DNA of 34,251 nucleotides from Agrobacterium tumefaciens (GTDB lineage: Bacteria; Pseudomonadota; Alphaproteobacteria; Rhizobiales; Rhizobiaceae). The notes under the pieces are model-generated. The model ran no database searches, was not told the DNA's origin, and saw nothing but the letters and a program-made list of their open reading frames with translations. The stretch is taken from NCBI RefSeq assembly GCF_009649785.1, contig NZ_WJOK01000040.1:1-34251 (forward strand). The letters are read 5' to 3'. This document shows, one piece after another, positions 15,539-23,755 of this stretch (position 1 is its first letter; the number at the start of each line of letters is the position of its first letter). Made by a program: the position numbers and the translations under genes.

Positions 15539-17218
15539 ATGAGCGACAGACACGACATCAAAAACCATCTTCGAATTGCCGTCGGGCAGTTCAATCCGAC
15601 TGTTGGCGACGTGGCGGGCAATCTCGCCAGGGCGCGTGAAGCACGGGCCGATGCGGCGACGCAGGGTGCCGATCTCCTGCTTCTGACCGAGCTGTTCATA
15701 TCCGGCTATCCGCCGGAAGACCTGGTATTGAAGCCGGCTTTTCTGAAAGCGTGCCTGAAGGCCGTGGAAGAACTGGCGGCGGAAACCGCCGATGGCGGGC
15801 CGGGCGTCGTCATCGGTTTTCCGCGTCAGGGTGAAACGGGCCGGCACAATTCGGTTGCGCTTCTGGATGGCGGCAGGATCATCGCGCTGCGTGACAAGAT
15901 TGACCTGCCGAATTACGGCGAGTTCGATGAAAAACGTGTTTTCGCCGAAGGTTCGATCTCCGGTCCCTATAATTTCCGCGGTGTCCGGATCGGCATTCCG
16001 ATCTGCGAGGAAATCTGGAACGATATGGGTGTGTGCGAAACGCTTGCCGAAAGCGGGGCGGAAATCCTGCTGGTGCCGAATGGTTCGCCCTATTATCGCG
16101 GCAAGCTGGATGTGCGCCATCAGGTGGCGCTGAAGCAGGTAATCGAAAGCGGCTTGCCGCTGGTCTTCGCCAATCAGCTTGGCGGGCAGGACGAGCTGGT
16201 TTTCGACGGCGCGAGCTTCGGTTTCAATGCCGACAAGACCCTTGCCTTCCAGATGAGCCAGTTCGAGGCGACCCTTGCCGTTACCGATTGGAAACGCACC
16301 GCAGAAGGCTGGCGCTGTGAGAGCGGTCCTTTCTCGAAAATCCCTGAAGGCGAGGAGGCGGATTACCGCGCCTGCATGCTGGGCTTTCGCGATTACGTCA
16401 ACAAGAACGGCTTCAAGAGCGTGGTTCTCGGCCTTTCCGGCGGTATCGATTCGGCGATCTGCGCTGCGCTTGCTGTTGATGCGCTGGGCGAAGAGCGGGT
16501 GCGCTGCATCATGCTGCCCTATCGTTACACCTCCGAGGATTCGCTGAAGGACGCAGCCGATTGCGCCAGGGCGCTCGGCTGCCGTTACGATATCGTGCCC
16601 ATTGCCGAACCGGTGGATGGGTTCCTGTCGTCGCTTTCGGAAATGTTCGAAGGCACGGAAGAAGGCATTACCGAAGAAAACCTGCAGAGCCGTACACGCG
16701 GCACCATTCTCATGGCTGTTTCCAACAAGTTCGGCTCGATGGTGGTGACAACAGGCAACAAGTCGGAAATGTCGGTGGGGTATGCGACGCTTTATGGCGA
16801 CATGAATGGCGGTTTCAATCCCATCAAGGACCTCTACAAGATGCAGGTCTACGCCATCTCCAGTTGGCGCAATTCCCATGTGCCGCCGGGCGCGCTCGGA
16901 CCGTCCGGCGAAGTGATCCCCGCCAATATCATCTCCAAGGCGCCATCCGCCGAATTGCGACCCAACCAGACAGACCAGGATTCGCTGCCGCCCTATCCGG
17001 TGCTGGACGATATTCTGGAGTGCCTGGTGGAAAAGGAAATGTCGGTCGAGGAAATCCTCGCGCGTGGCCATGATATCGCGACGGTGCACCGGATCGAGCA
17101 TCTGCTCTATCTCGCCGAATACAAACGCCGCCAATCCGCGCCCGGGGTGAAGATCACCAAGAAGAACTTCGGCCGCGATCGCCGTTATCCGATTACCAAC
17201 CGGTTCAGGGACAGGTAG
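15539..17218 (+). CDS. nadE: Glutamine-dependent NAD+ synthetase
   Basis: This enzyme makes NAD+ from deamido-NAD+, ATP and glutamine in the last step of NAD synthesis. The 559-residue product is the long, glutamine-hydrolysing form. Its N-terminal nitrilase-type glutaminase domain (about residues 10-260) has all three catalytic elements: Glu in LLLTELFISGYPPEDL, Lys in GEFDEKRVF and Cys in GIPICEEIWND. The C-terminal synthetase domain has the PP-loop LSGGIDSAICAAL near residues 297-309, plus TTGNKSEMSVGYATLYGDMN and KAPSAELRPNQTDQDSLPPY. ATG 15539 gives the expected start just before the conserved LRIAVGQFNPTVGD. Confidence 0.96.
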   Translation: MSDRHDIKNHLRIAVGQFNPTVGDVAGNLARAREARADAATQGADLLLLTELFISGYPPEDLVLKPAFLKACLKAVEELAAETADGGPGVVIGFPRQGETGRHNSVALLDGGRIIALRDKIDLPNYGEFDEKRVFAEGSISGPYNFRGVRIGIPICEEIWNDMGVCETLAESGAEILLVPNGSPYYRGKLDVRHQVALKQVIESGLPLVFANQLGGQDELVFDGASFGFNADKTLAFQMSQFEATLAVTDWKRTAEGWRCESGPFSKIPEGEEADYRACMLGFRDYVNKNGFKSVVLGLSGGIDSAICAALAVDALGEERVRCIMLPYRYTSEDSLKDAADCARALGCRYDIVPIAEPVDGFLSSLSEMFEGTEEGITEENLQSRTRGTILMAVSNKFGSMVVTTGNKSEMSVGYATLYGDMNGGFNPIKDLYKMQVYAISSWRNSHVPPGALGPSGEVIPANIISKAPSAELRPNQTDQDSLPPYPVLDDILECLVEKEMSVEEILARGHDIATVHRIEHLLYLAEYKRRQSAPGVKITKKNFGRDRRYPITNRFRDR

Positions 17219-17248
17219 TCGAAGGAGCGCATGGGGGAGCTTGCTGGA

Positions 17249-17267
17249 CCCCGAATCTAGTTCGGGG
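17249..17267. repeat. Short hairpin repeat (half RIME-like element)
   Basis: CCCCGAA-TCTAG-TTCGGGG followed by TGACGGAG resembles one arm of the palindromic intergenic repeats at 10640 and 24643. It lies 30 bases after the nadE stop, so it may also act as a weak transcription stop. Confidence 0.5.
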
Positions 17268-17331
17268 TGACGGAGTGCAGATGCTGCGACTTCGCCATAT
17301 ATCGATGTCAAAGAAGCATCCTTTTCCTCCA

Positions 17332-17354
17332 ACGGCGCGGACACGCCGCGCCGT
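17332..17354. terminator. Hairpin between convergent nadE and VOC gene
   Basis: ACGGCGCGG-ACACG-CCGCGCCGT is a perfect 9-bp GC-rich stem located 13 bases from the VOC gene stop. The T-run is only three bases, so efficiency is uncertain; the position between convergent genes suggests bidirectional termination. Confidence 0.55.
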
Positions 17355-17366
17355 TTCCCTATCTCG

Positions 17367-17744
17367 TTAAATAACCTGCCCCACATCGACGCGGTTGCCA
17401 TCCGGGTCTTCGAAAACGAAGGCCCGCAGGCCATAATCCTTGTCCTGCAGACTTTTGATGATGCGAAGCCCGTGGTTTTTGCAAAGCGCATGCAGCGCGT
17501 CGGCGTCGCTAACCAGCATATGCGCCACATTGAAGGGGGCCGGTTTGTGCGTCGACTGCAATGTCAGGTGCAACTCGGCGTTACCTTGTTTCAGGATCAT
17601 GAAACCGACAGGGTTGCCGTTTTCGAAGGTCTTTTCGAAGCCCAGCACACGGACATAAAAGTCATGGGCCTTCTCGATATTCTTGACAGGAAGCATTGCG
17701 GCGATCCGACCGAAGCGGATGCCGTGATCGGCGATGGTGTTCAT
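17367..17744 (-). CDS. VOC superfamily (glyoxalase / bleomycin resistance-like) protein
   Basis: This 125-residue single-domain protein has the vicinal-oxygen-chelate pattern: an N-terminal AAMLPVKNIEKAHDFYVRVL strand-helix unit, a central NAELHLTLQS metal-ligand-like strand, and the closing FVFEDPDGNRVDVGQ motif. Members bind a divalent metal and act on varied substrates or sequester antibiotics. The bleomycin-resistance-like layout (DFYVRVLGFE...DPDGN) is clear, but the substrate cannot be predicted. It stands alone, convergent with nadE and divergent from the TolB-like gene. Confidence 0.85.
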   Translation of the reverse strand: MNTIADHGIRFGRIAAMLPVKNIEKAHDFYVRVLGFEKTFENGNPVGFMILKQGNAELHLTLQSTHKPAPFNVAHMLVSDADALHALCKNHGLRIIKSLQDKDYGLRAFVFEDPDGNRVDVGQVI

Positions 17745-17936
17745 CGCGGAACCTCGGATCTGGGAGAAACGGGCAGGGGTGCGGGCGGTGCCGGAACGCT
17801 GCTGTTTTTTCCTATTTGAATTTGCAGGGCGGTGCCTGCGGCAATAGGATCATAATCACGGCGGTGGCGGATGCAAACGGAATGTTTGTGCCATTCAACG
17901 CTCCACGCCAGACGATCGACAGGCCCGGGAGGCAGC

Positions 17937-18767
17937 ATGCGCAGTTCCATCGAAATCTTCAACATCCGCACTCGGCAGATGCGGGTGGTCTGGCAGACGC
18001 CGGAGCTGTTCGAGGCTCCGAACTGGTCGCCGGACGGGAAATACCTGCTTCTGAACTGCGACGGTCTGCTTTATCGCCTGTCACTTGCTGGCGACCCTTC
18101 GCCGGAAAAGGTCGATACCGGCTTTGCGACAATCTGCAACAATGACCACGGCATTTCGCCTGACGGTTCGCTTTATGCCATTTCCGACAAGGTGGAGTTC
18201 GGCAAGAGTGCCATCTATCTGCTGCCTTCGACGGGCGGAACGCCGCGTCTGATGACTAAGAACCTTCCGTCCTACTGGCACGGCTGGTCGCCGGACGGGA
18301 AAGGTTTCGCCTATTGCGGCATTCGCGATCAGGTTTTCGATATTTATTCCATGGACATAGACAGCGGCGTTGAGACACGCCTTACCCATGGTGAGGGCCG
18401 CAATGACGGGCCGGATTATTCGCCGGATGGAGAATGGATCTATTTCAACTCCAGCCGCACCGGCCAGATGCAGATCTGGCGCGTGCGGGTGGATGGCTCG
18501 GCCGTCGAGCGTATCACCGACAGCGCCTATGGCGACTGGTTCCCGCATCCGTCTCCCAGCGGTGACAAAGTCGTCTTCGTCTCCTACGACGCCGATGTCT
18601 TCGACCATCCGCGCGACCTCAACGTGCGCGTGCGGCTGATGGATATGGATGGCGGCAATGCCGAAACGCTGTTTGACCTTTTCGGCGGGCAGGGAACGAT
18701 GAATTCGCCCAACTGGTCACCGGACGGGGATGAGTTCGCTTATGTGCGGTATTTTCCCGTTGGGTGA
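17937..18767 (+). CDS. TolB-like beta-propeller (PD40 repeat) protein
   Basis: This 276-residue protein has about six WD40-like/PD40 repeats: APNWSPDGKYLLLN, GISPDGSLYAIS, HGWSPDGKGFAYCG, PDYSPDGEWIYFNSSRTGQM, PSPSGDKVVFVSYD and NSPNWSPDGDEFAY. Together they should close a six-bladed propeller like the C-terminal domain of TolB. There is no signal peptide and no TolB N-terminal domain, so it is probably cytoplasmic and not TolB itself; it may bind a ligand or be a biosensor-like or peptidase-related propeller. ATG 17937 has GGGAGGCAGC just upstream. The frame extends further back without repeats. Confidence 0.88.
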   Translation: MRSSIEIFNIRTRQMRVVWQTPELFEAPNWSPDGKYLLLNCDGLLYRLSLAGDPSPEKVDTGFATICNNDHGISPDGSLYAISDKVEFGKSAIYLLPSTGGTPRLMTKNLPSYWHGWSPDGKGFAYCGIRDQVFDIYSMDIDSGVETRLTHGEGRNDGPDYSPDGEWIYFNSSRTGQMQIWRVRVDGSAVERITDSAYGDWFPHPSPSGDKVVFVSYDADVFDHPRDLNVRVRLMDMDGGNAETLFDLFGGQGTMNSPNWSPDGDEFAYVRYFPVG

Positions 18768-18781
18768 TGCGGTAGGGGGTG

Positions 18782-18815
18782 CTTCAGCCGGCGCGCGTCT
18801 GCGCGGCGGCTGAAG
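18782..18815 (+). terminator. Possible terminator hairpin after the TolB-like gene
   Basis: CTTCAGCCG and CGGCTGAAG form a perfect 9-bp stem around a GC-rich loop 14 bases after the stop codon. There is no T-run, so factor-independent termination is doubtful. Confidence 0.4.
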
Positions 18816-18909
18816 GCCGCAATACGCCGGTGAGGTGGCCACGGTCACATTGCCGCATCGCTGCGCAAGATACTTGTATTTGCAATCTTTGTTGCTCATA
18901 AGCTTCTTC

Positions 18910-19068
18910 GTCAGGTGCCTGCCCTTTAGGGCGGGAGAATCGGGAATCCGGTGCAAGACCGGAACGTGCCCAGCGCTGTGAGGCGGATGCCCTTTTTCTT
19001 GATGCCACTGAATCCATTCGGGAAGGCGAAAGTGGGCGGATGAAGCCGAGTCAGAAGACCGGCCTGAC
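18910..19068 (+). promoter_or_regulatory. Cobalamin (adenosylcobalamin) riboswitch
   Basis: The conserved elements are in order: GTCAGGTGCC (P1 5' strand), AATCGGGAATCCGGTGCAAG, ACCGGAACGTGCCC, CGCTGTGAG, GCCACTG, GGGAAGGC, GATGAAGCCGAGTCAGAAGACC (B12 box), then CCTGAC closing P1 (GTCAGG 18910-18915 with 19063-19068). It lies 111 bases before bluB on the same strand, so cobalamin should repress bluB, a gene for making the lower ligand of B12. A perfect 10-bp inverted repeat at 19126-19147 may be the expression platform. Confidence 0.95.
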
Positions 19069-19125
19069 AGGATAGACCAAACCGCGTGGACGGCGGCAGG
19101 TTGTTGCAGCAGCGCGTCGTGCAGG

Positions 19126-19147
19126 CGAAAACCGGAGCCGGTTTTCG
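19126..19147 (+). promoter_or_regulatory. Perfect inverted repeat, candidate riboswitch expression platform
   Basis: CGAAAACCGG-AG-CCGGTTTTCG is a perfect 10-bp stem located between the riboswitch aptamer and the bluB ribosome binding site (GGGGATAGACG before ATG 19180). No T-run follows. It may help the switch act on translation or early elongation. Confidence 0.45.
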
Positions 19148-19179
19148 TGGCGGCGCGCTAGCATTGTTGGGGATAGACG

Positions 19180-19896
19180 ATGCCGACCGATCCACTCGCG
19201 ACCAGTTCGCTCGACGCCGATGCATTCGATCACGCGCTTTCGCCCGCCTACCCGTTTTCCGAGGGGGAGCGAGAGGTGATCTACCGTGCCATCGAAACCC
19301 GCCGTGATGTGCGCGACCAGTTCCTTCCGGATCCATTGCCGGAAGATGTGGTCGAGCGCCTGCTGAAGGCGGCGCATTCCGCGCCATCAGTCGGTTTCAT
19401 GCAGCCGTGGAATTTCACGCTCGTCACTGACGGTGCGGTCAGGCAGGCAGCCTGGGTTGCCTTCAGCCGCGCCAATGGCGAGGCGGCGGCGATGTTCGAG
19501 GGGGAGCAGCAGGCGCTTTACCGCAGCCTCAAGCTTGAGGGCATCCGCAAGGCGCCGCTCAGCATCTGCGTCACCTGCGATCCGACGCGTGGCGGCAAGG
19601 TGGTGCTGGGCCGCACCCACAATCCGCGCACCGATGTCTATTCCACCGTCTGCGCCATCCAGAACCTCTGGCTTGCAGCGCGCGCCGAAGGCATCGGCGT
19701 CGGCTGGGTCAGCATTTTCCACGATAGCGACATTCGGACCATTCTGGAAATCCCGGACCACATCGAGATCGTCGCCTGGCTATGCCTCGGCCGCGTCGAT
19801 ACACTTTATACCGAGCCGGAACTGGCGGTGAAGGGTTGGCGGCAGCGCGTGCCGCTGGAGGAGCTGGTGTTTCGCAATCGCTGGGGCGGGCGGTAA
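19180..19896 (+). CDS. bluB: 5,6-dimethylbenzimidazole synthase BluB
   Basis: BluB is a nitroreductase-fold flavin destructase that cuts reduced FMN with oxygen to form 5,6-dimethylbenzimidazole, the lower ligand of cobalamin. The 238-residue protein shows the family features: EREVIYRAIETRRDVRDQF, AAHSAPSVGFMQPWNF, PLSICVTCDPTRGGKVVLGR, AIQNLWLAARAEGIGVGWVS and a C-terminal RVPLEELVFRNRWG. The length is slightly above average because of an N-terminal extension of about 20 residues. The upstream cobalamin riboswitch independently supports the assignment. Confidence 0.96.
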   Translation: MPTDPLATSSLDADAFDHALSPAYPFSEGEREVIYRAIETRRDVRDQFLPDPLPEDVVERLLKAAHSAPSVGFMQPWNFTLVTDGAVRQAAWVAFSRANGEAAAMFEGEQQALYRSLKLEGIRKAPLSICVTCDPTRGGKVVLGRTHNPRTDVYSTVCAIQNLWLAARAEGIGVGWVSIFHDSDIRTILEIPDHIEIVAWLCLGRVDTLYTEPELAVKGWRQRVPLEELVFRNRWGGR

Positions 19897-19965
19897 AGAG
19901 AACACGCGACCGCCTTGTGAGTGAGATAGAGCGTTGCCAACTCCATACCGCGTGCTTGATGGGAG

Positions 19966-21066
19966 CTATTGCTGCGGCTGAATGCCCTTCAGCGCCGGGT
20001 TCTTCAGGTCGATCCGGCCTGTCTGGTCGGGCAGGAATTTAGGGCCGATGACGCGGACCCTGCTGTTGTTCGGGTCATAGTCGCGTTCCGGAACCGGTTG
20101 TTCCGGCGGCTTTGCGGCCTGCTGCAGTTCGGTGGGTTTTTTGGAGGTGTCACCTTGCGGTGATGGAATGGTCGTGATGCTTGAATAGGGTTTCTCAGCT
20201 TCCGGCCGCGCAGCCTCCTGCTGCTTCATCTCCTCGTGATAGGCGGCCATGTTGCAGGCGCAGCCTGGGGCTTTGGTTGAGGCATTTCGATAGGCAAAGG
20301 CGGTCGGCAGGTCCTTATAGGGCTTTCCTGTTTCAGCCGAGACCATGTCAGCCGTTTCCTGCTCCGTCATGGAGTGGAAATAAAGCTCCGTCTGCGTACC
20401 CGGACACATTTTCTGGCATTGTTCGGCCTGCGCACGGAAATCGAGCGGCGAGGCATTGGAAGCGATGGGGAAGAACGAGCCGTCGCAGGTGCGCACGCAC
20501 AGCGTCCTGAGCCCGCCTTCAGCAGCGGCATTGGGGTAGGGCGAAAGCCCTGCCTGTCCCGGCGGATTGCTCTGTTCGCCGAAGGCGTCGGGGTAACGTG
20601 TCACATCGGGTGCCGTCGGCTGGCGCGCTTCCGTTTCCGGAATGGCGCTGCAGCCATTGGCGTCGAGTGCGGCGAGAATGCGCTGGCGTCTGATGTCGCT
20701 ATCATCGCTGCCCTGGGCCGCCATGGCATAGTCGCGGTCACGGATGATGGCATCGCGTTCGCTCTGCGCATCCGCCATCGCGTCGCTGATCTCTGCGCAG
20801 AGTTCGGCATTCGGGCTGCCATAAACGGTGACGCTTGCGGATGAACAGCCGTAACGGCGCAGATCGTTCCTGATCCTGCGGATCTCGATGTTCTGGCGGG
20901 TGAGCGCATTGGCGTAACGCCGTACCTCGGCGGTGTTGCCGATGACACGCGGCGGTTCGCGCAGCTGCGCATAAAGCGTATCGCAGACCTGATCCGCGAA
21001 AGCAGCGGCCGGGGCGATGAAAACAAGGGGAAGCAGGAGGCCGATAATGCTGCGGCGCCGGGTCAA
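19966..21066 (-). CDS. DUF2865 domain-containing secreted protein
   Basis: This protein has a signal peptide (TRRRSIIGLLLPLVFIAPAA, cleavage after AFA) and a periplasmic region. It contains a heptad-rich helical segment (about residues 25-105), the cysteine-bearing RTLCVRTCDGSFFPI, CQKMCPGTQTELYF and APGCACNMA motifs of DUF2865, and a Pro/Gln/Lys-rich tail. DUF2865 is a rhizobial family of unknown function; the paired cysteines suggest disulfides. I prefer the TTG at 21066 (366 residues), because it places the signal peptide at the N-terminus. The frame opens further to ATG 21180, but that extension runs through the maeB terminator hairpin. It lies downstream of maeB on the same strand. Confidence 0.78.
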   Translation of the reverse strand: MTRRRSIIGLLLPLVFIAPAAAFADQVCDTLYAQLREPPRVIGNTAEVRRYANALTRQNIEIRRIRNDLRRYGCSSASVTVYGSPNAELCAEISDAMADAQSERDAIIRDRDYAMAAQGSDDSDIRRQRILAALDANGCSAIPETEARQPTAPDVTRYPDAFGEQSNPPGQAGLSPYPNAAAEGGLRTLCVRTCDGSFFPIASNASPLDFRAQAEQCQKMCPGTQTELYFHSMTEQETADMVSAETGKPYKDLPTAFAYRNASTKAPGCACNMAAYHEEMKQQEAARPEAEKPYSSITTIPSPQGDTSKKPTELQQAAKPPEQPVPERDYDPNNSRVRVIGPKFLPDQTGRIDLKNPALKGIQPQQ

Positions 21067-21148
21067 TGGTGCGATCCGTTCGATGTCCCCGGCCGGTGGC
21101 GAGGGTGTTATGCTTCGGGAAATCCGTGTTTCAGGAAGATAACATAAG

Positions 21149-21173
21149 CTGTTGCCGCAATGCGGCAACAGCA
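21149..21173 (-). terminator. Hairpin downstream of maeB
   Basis: CTGTTGCCGC-AAT-GCGGCAACAG is a perfect 10-bp stem beginning about 30 bases after the maeB stop. The T content after it on the minus strand is moderate (CTTATGTTATCTT). It probably ends maeB transcription and argues against the ATG at 21180 as the start of the DUF2865 gene. Confidence 0.6.
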
Positions 21174-21201
21174 TGTTCAAAACTGCGTTAATACGCCTTC
21201 A

Positions 21202-23532
21202 TCACACCGAAGGGTGCGATGCCTGCACGACGGCAAAGGCCGCCATGTTGACAACGCCGCGCGAGGTGACGCTGGGCGACAGGATATGGGCGGGAAGAGC
21301 CGTGCCAAGCAGGATGGGGCCGACATGCAGGCCCTCCGTCAGCGTGCGGGTGACGCCGAGCGTGATGTTTGCGGCATCGAGGTTCGGGAAGACCAGCAGG
21401 TTCGCTTCGCCGGTAAGCACGCTGTTGGGCATGGCGCGCTTGCGCAGCGCTTCCGAAAGTGCCGAGCCGCCCTGCATTTCGCCGTCCACTTCCAGTTCGG
21501 GTGCCGCTGCCTGCACGATCTTCAGGGCGCGGCGCATCTTGCGGGCGCTTTCCGAATCGCGCGACCCGAAATTGGAGTGGCTGGCGAGCGCGATCTTCGG
21601 CGTGATGCCGAAGCGGCGGATTTCCTTTGCCGCGAGAATGGCCATTTCGGCCACTTCTTCGGAGGTCGGATCGTTGTTGACGAAGGTGTCGGTGAGGAAC
21701 AGCGCGCCCTGCTGGGTGATGAGCAGGCTGAGGCCTGCGAAAGAGCGAACGCTTTCCTGCTTGCCGATGATCTGGTTCACGTCGCGCAGGTGCCGGTCGT
21801 AACGGCCTTCCAGACCGCAGATCAGCGCATCCGCCTCACCACGCTTCACCGACAGCGCGCCGATGACCGTGGAGTTGGTGCGCACGATGGTGCGGGCCGC
21901 CTCCGGGTTGATGCCAGCGCGGCCGACCAGTGCGAAATAATCATCGACGTAGTCGCGGTAACGCGGATCGTCTTCGGGATTGACCACCGCAAAATCGGTA
22001 TTCGGGCGGATACGCAGGCCGAAGCGCTTCAGGCGCGTTTCGATGATCTGCGGGCGACCGATGAGGATCGGGATGCCGGTGCCTTCTTCCAGAAGCACCT
22101 GTGCGGCGCGCAGCACGCGCTCGTCTTCGCCTTCAGCAAAGATGATGCGCTTCTTTTCGGCAACCTTGGCGGCGTTGAAGACCGGTTTCATGATGAAGCC
22201 GGAACGCCAGACGAAGCGGTTGAGCTGGTCGAGATAGGCTTCGAAATCGCTGATTGGCCGGGCGGCGACGCCGCTTGCGGCGGCAGCACGGGCAACGGCC
22301 GGCGCGATGCGCAGGATGAGGCGCGGATCGAAAGGCGAGGGAATGAGGTAGTTCGGGCCGAAGATCGGCGTTTCGCCGCTATAGGCCTTGGCGGCGACTT
22401 CCGAGACTTCTTCGCGGGCAAGCTCGGCAATGGCCTGCACGGCGGCCATCTTCATTTCCTCGTTGATCGTGGTTGCGCCGCAATCCAGCGCGCCGCGGAA
22501 GATATAGGGGAAGCACAGCACGTTGTTGACCTGGTTCGGGAAATCCGAACGGCCGGTGCAGATCATCGCATCCGGGCGGGCAGCACGGGCCACTTCCGGC
22601 ATGATTTCCGGATTGGGGTTGGCAAGTGCCAGGATCAGCGGATTTTCCGCCATGCGCTCCAGAAGTTCCGGCTTCAGCACGCCTGCCGCCGAAAGACCGA
22701 GGAAGACATCGGCGCCGTCGATCGAGTCGGCCAGAACCCGCTTGTCGGTCTTTTGCGCGTAAACTTCCTTCCACTCGTCCATCAGCGAGTTGCGGCCGTC
22801 ATAAACGAGGCCCTCGATATCGTGGACCCAGATGTTTTCTTTCTTTGCGCCCATGGCGACAAGCAGATTGAGGCAGGCAAGGGCTGCCGCACCGGCGCCG
22901 GAGGCAACGATCTTGACGCTCGAAAGCGATTTTCCAGCCAGTTCCAGCGCGTTGGTGACGGCGGCGGCGACGATGATCGCCGTGCCGTGCTGATCGTCGT
23001 GGAAGACCGGGATGTTCATCTTCTCGCGCAGCTGGCGCTCCACCTCGAAACATTCGGGCGCCTTGATGTCTTCAAGGTTGATGCCGCCGAAGGTGGGTTC
23101 CAGCGCTGCGATGGTGGAGACCATGTCGTTGATGCCGGGCGCATCGATCTCGATATCGAAAACGTCGATGCCGGCGAATTTCTTGAAGAGGACGGCCTTG
23201 CCCTCCATAACAGGCTTGGACGCAAGCGGGCCGATATTTCCAAGGCCAAGCACTGCCGTACCGTTGGAAATCACTGCAACGAGATTGGCGCGGGCGGTAT
23301 ATTCCGCTGCCATTTCCGGATTTTCATGGATGGCGAGGCAGGGGGCGGCGACACCCGGCGAGTAGGCAAGCGCCAGATCGCGCTGGTTGCCAAGGGGCTT
23401 GGTGGCCTGGATTTCCAGCTTGCCGGGGCGCGGGTAGCGGTGGAAAAAGAGCGCCTGTTCCTCGATGTCGGCCTTTGCCGTGTTGGCGGGCGTGTTGTTC
23501 TTATCGTGAGAGGTCATGTCTTCCACCGTCAT
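21202..23532 (-). CDS. maeB: Malic enzyme with phosphotransacetylase-like C-terminal domain
   Basis: This enzyme decarboxylates malate to pyruvate with reduction of NADP+ (or NAD+). The 776-residue product is the long bacterial form. Its malic-enzyme part (to about residue 430) has AYSPGVAAPCLAI, NGTAVLGLGNIGPLASKPVMEGK, DIEAPGIND-type metal residues, VFHDDQHGTAI and an NAD(P)-binding VASGAGAAALACLNLL. A phosphotransacetylase-like domain follows (about 445-770) and is normally regulatory, not catalytic. Rhizobia carry two such enzymes, one NAD- and one NADP-preferring; sequence alone does not let me say which this is. Met6 (23517) is an alternative start. It is the first gene of a possible pair with DUF2865, though a hairpin lies between. 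Confidence 0.94.
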   Translation of the reverse strand: MTVEDMTSHDKNNTPANTAKADIEEQALFFHRYPRPGKLEIQATKPLGNQRDLALAYSPGVAAPCLAIHENPEMAAEYTARANLVAVISNGTAVLGLGNIGPLASKPVMEGKAVLFKKFAGIDVFDIEIDAPGINDMVSTIAALEPTFGGINLEDIKAPECFEVERQLREKMNIPVFHDDQHGTAIIVAAAVTNALELAGKSLSSVKIVASGAGAAALACLNLLVAMGAKKENIWVHDIEGLVYDGRNSLMDEWKEVYAQKTDKRVLADSIDGADVFLGLSAAGVLKPELLERMAENPLILALANPNPEIMPEVARAARPDAMICTGRSDFPNQVNNVLCFPYIFRGALDCGATTINEEMKMAAVQAIAELAREEVSEVAAKAYSGETPIFGPNYLIPSPFDPRLILRIAPAVARAAAASGVAARPISDFEAYLDQLNRFVWRSGFIMKPVFNAAKVAEKKRIIFAEGEDERVLRAAQVLLEEGTGIPILIGRPQIIETRLKRFGLRIRPNTDFAVVNPEDDPRYRDYVDDYFALVGRAGINPEAARTIVRTNSTVIGALSVKRGEADALICGLEGRYDRHLRDVNQIIGKQESVRSFAGLSLLITQQGALFLTDTFVNNDPTSEEVAEMAILAAKEIRRFGITPKIALASHSNFGSRDSESARKMRRALKIVQAAAPELEVDGEMQGGSALSEALRKRAMPNSVLTGEANLLVFPNLDAANITLGVTRTLTEGLHVGPILLGTALPAHILSPSVTSRGVVNMAAFAVVQASHPSV

Positions 23533-23674
23533 GTCTGGTTCAATTCCGGCCCTCTGAATACAACAAACTTTCCCGTGGTACAGCCGTTATTTGCCGCCCG
23601 CTTATGCAAATGCGGGCATGGCTTATTCGCGTTTTCGTGATGCCATCAGTCATATTCCATACAAAAACCGGCCA

Positions 23675-23692
23675 TTGTCATGTTGCTGCAAC
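23675..23692 (+). promoter_or_regulatory. Weak candidate PHO box
   Basis: TTGTCAT-GTTG-CTGCAAC matches the two-repeat PHO box at 11 of 14 positions with correct spacing and orientation, 64 bases before the GTG of the metallophosphoesterase. Taken alone it could be chance; it gains interest from the likely identity of the downstream gene. Confidence 0.35.
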
Positions 23693-23755
23693 ACGAGTCT
23701 GGTTCTGAGAGGGAAGAAAGCCGCAGGGACGCAACCGAACAAGGGGATTAAATCC

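Noticed and set aside
15467..17530. Long minus-strand open frame (687 codons) opposite nadE
   Set aside because: It overlaps all of nadE and part of the VOC gene; the residues mirror codon bias of nadE and show no family motif.
21160..23640. 826-codon plus-strand frame opposite maeB
   Set aside because: Antisense shadow of maeB; repetitive D/G/R/H-rich composition and no domain.
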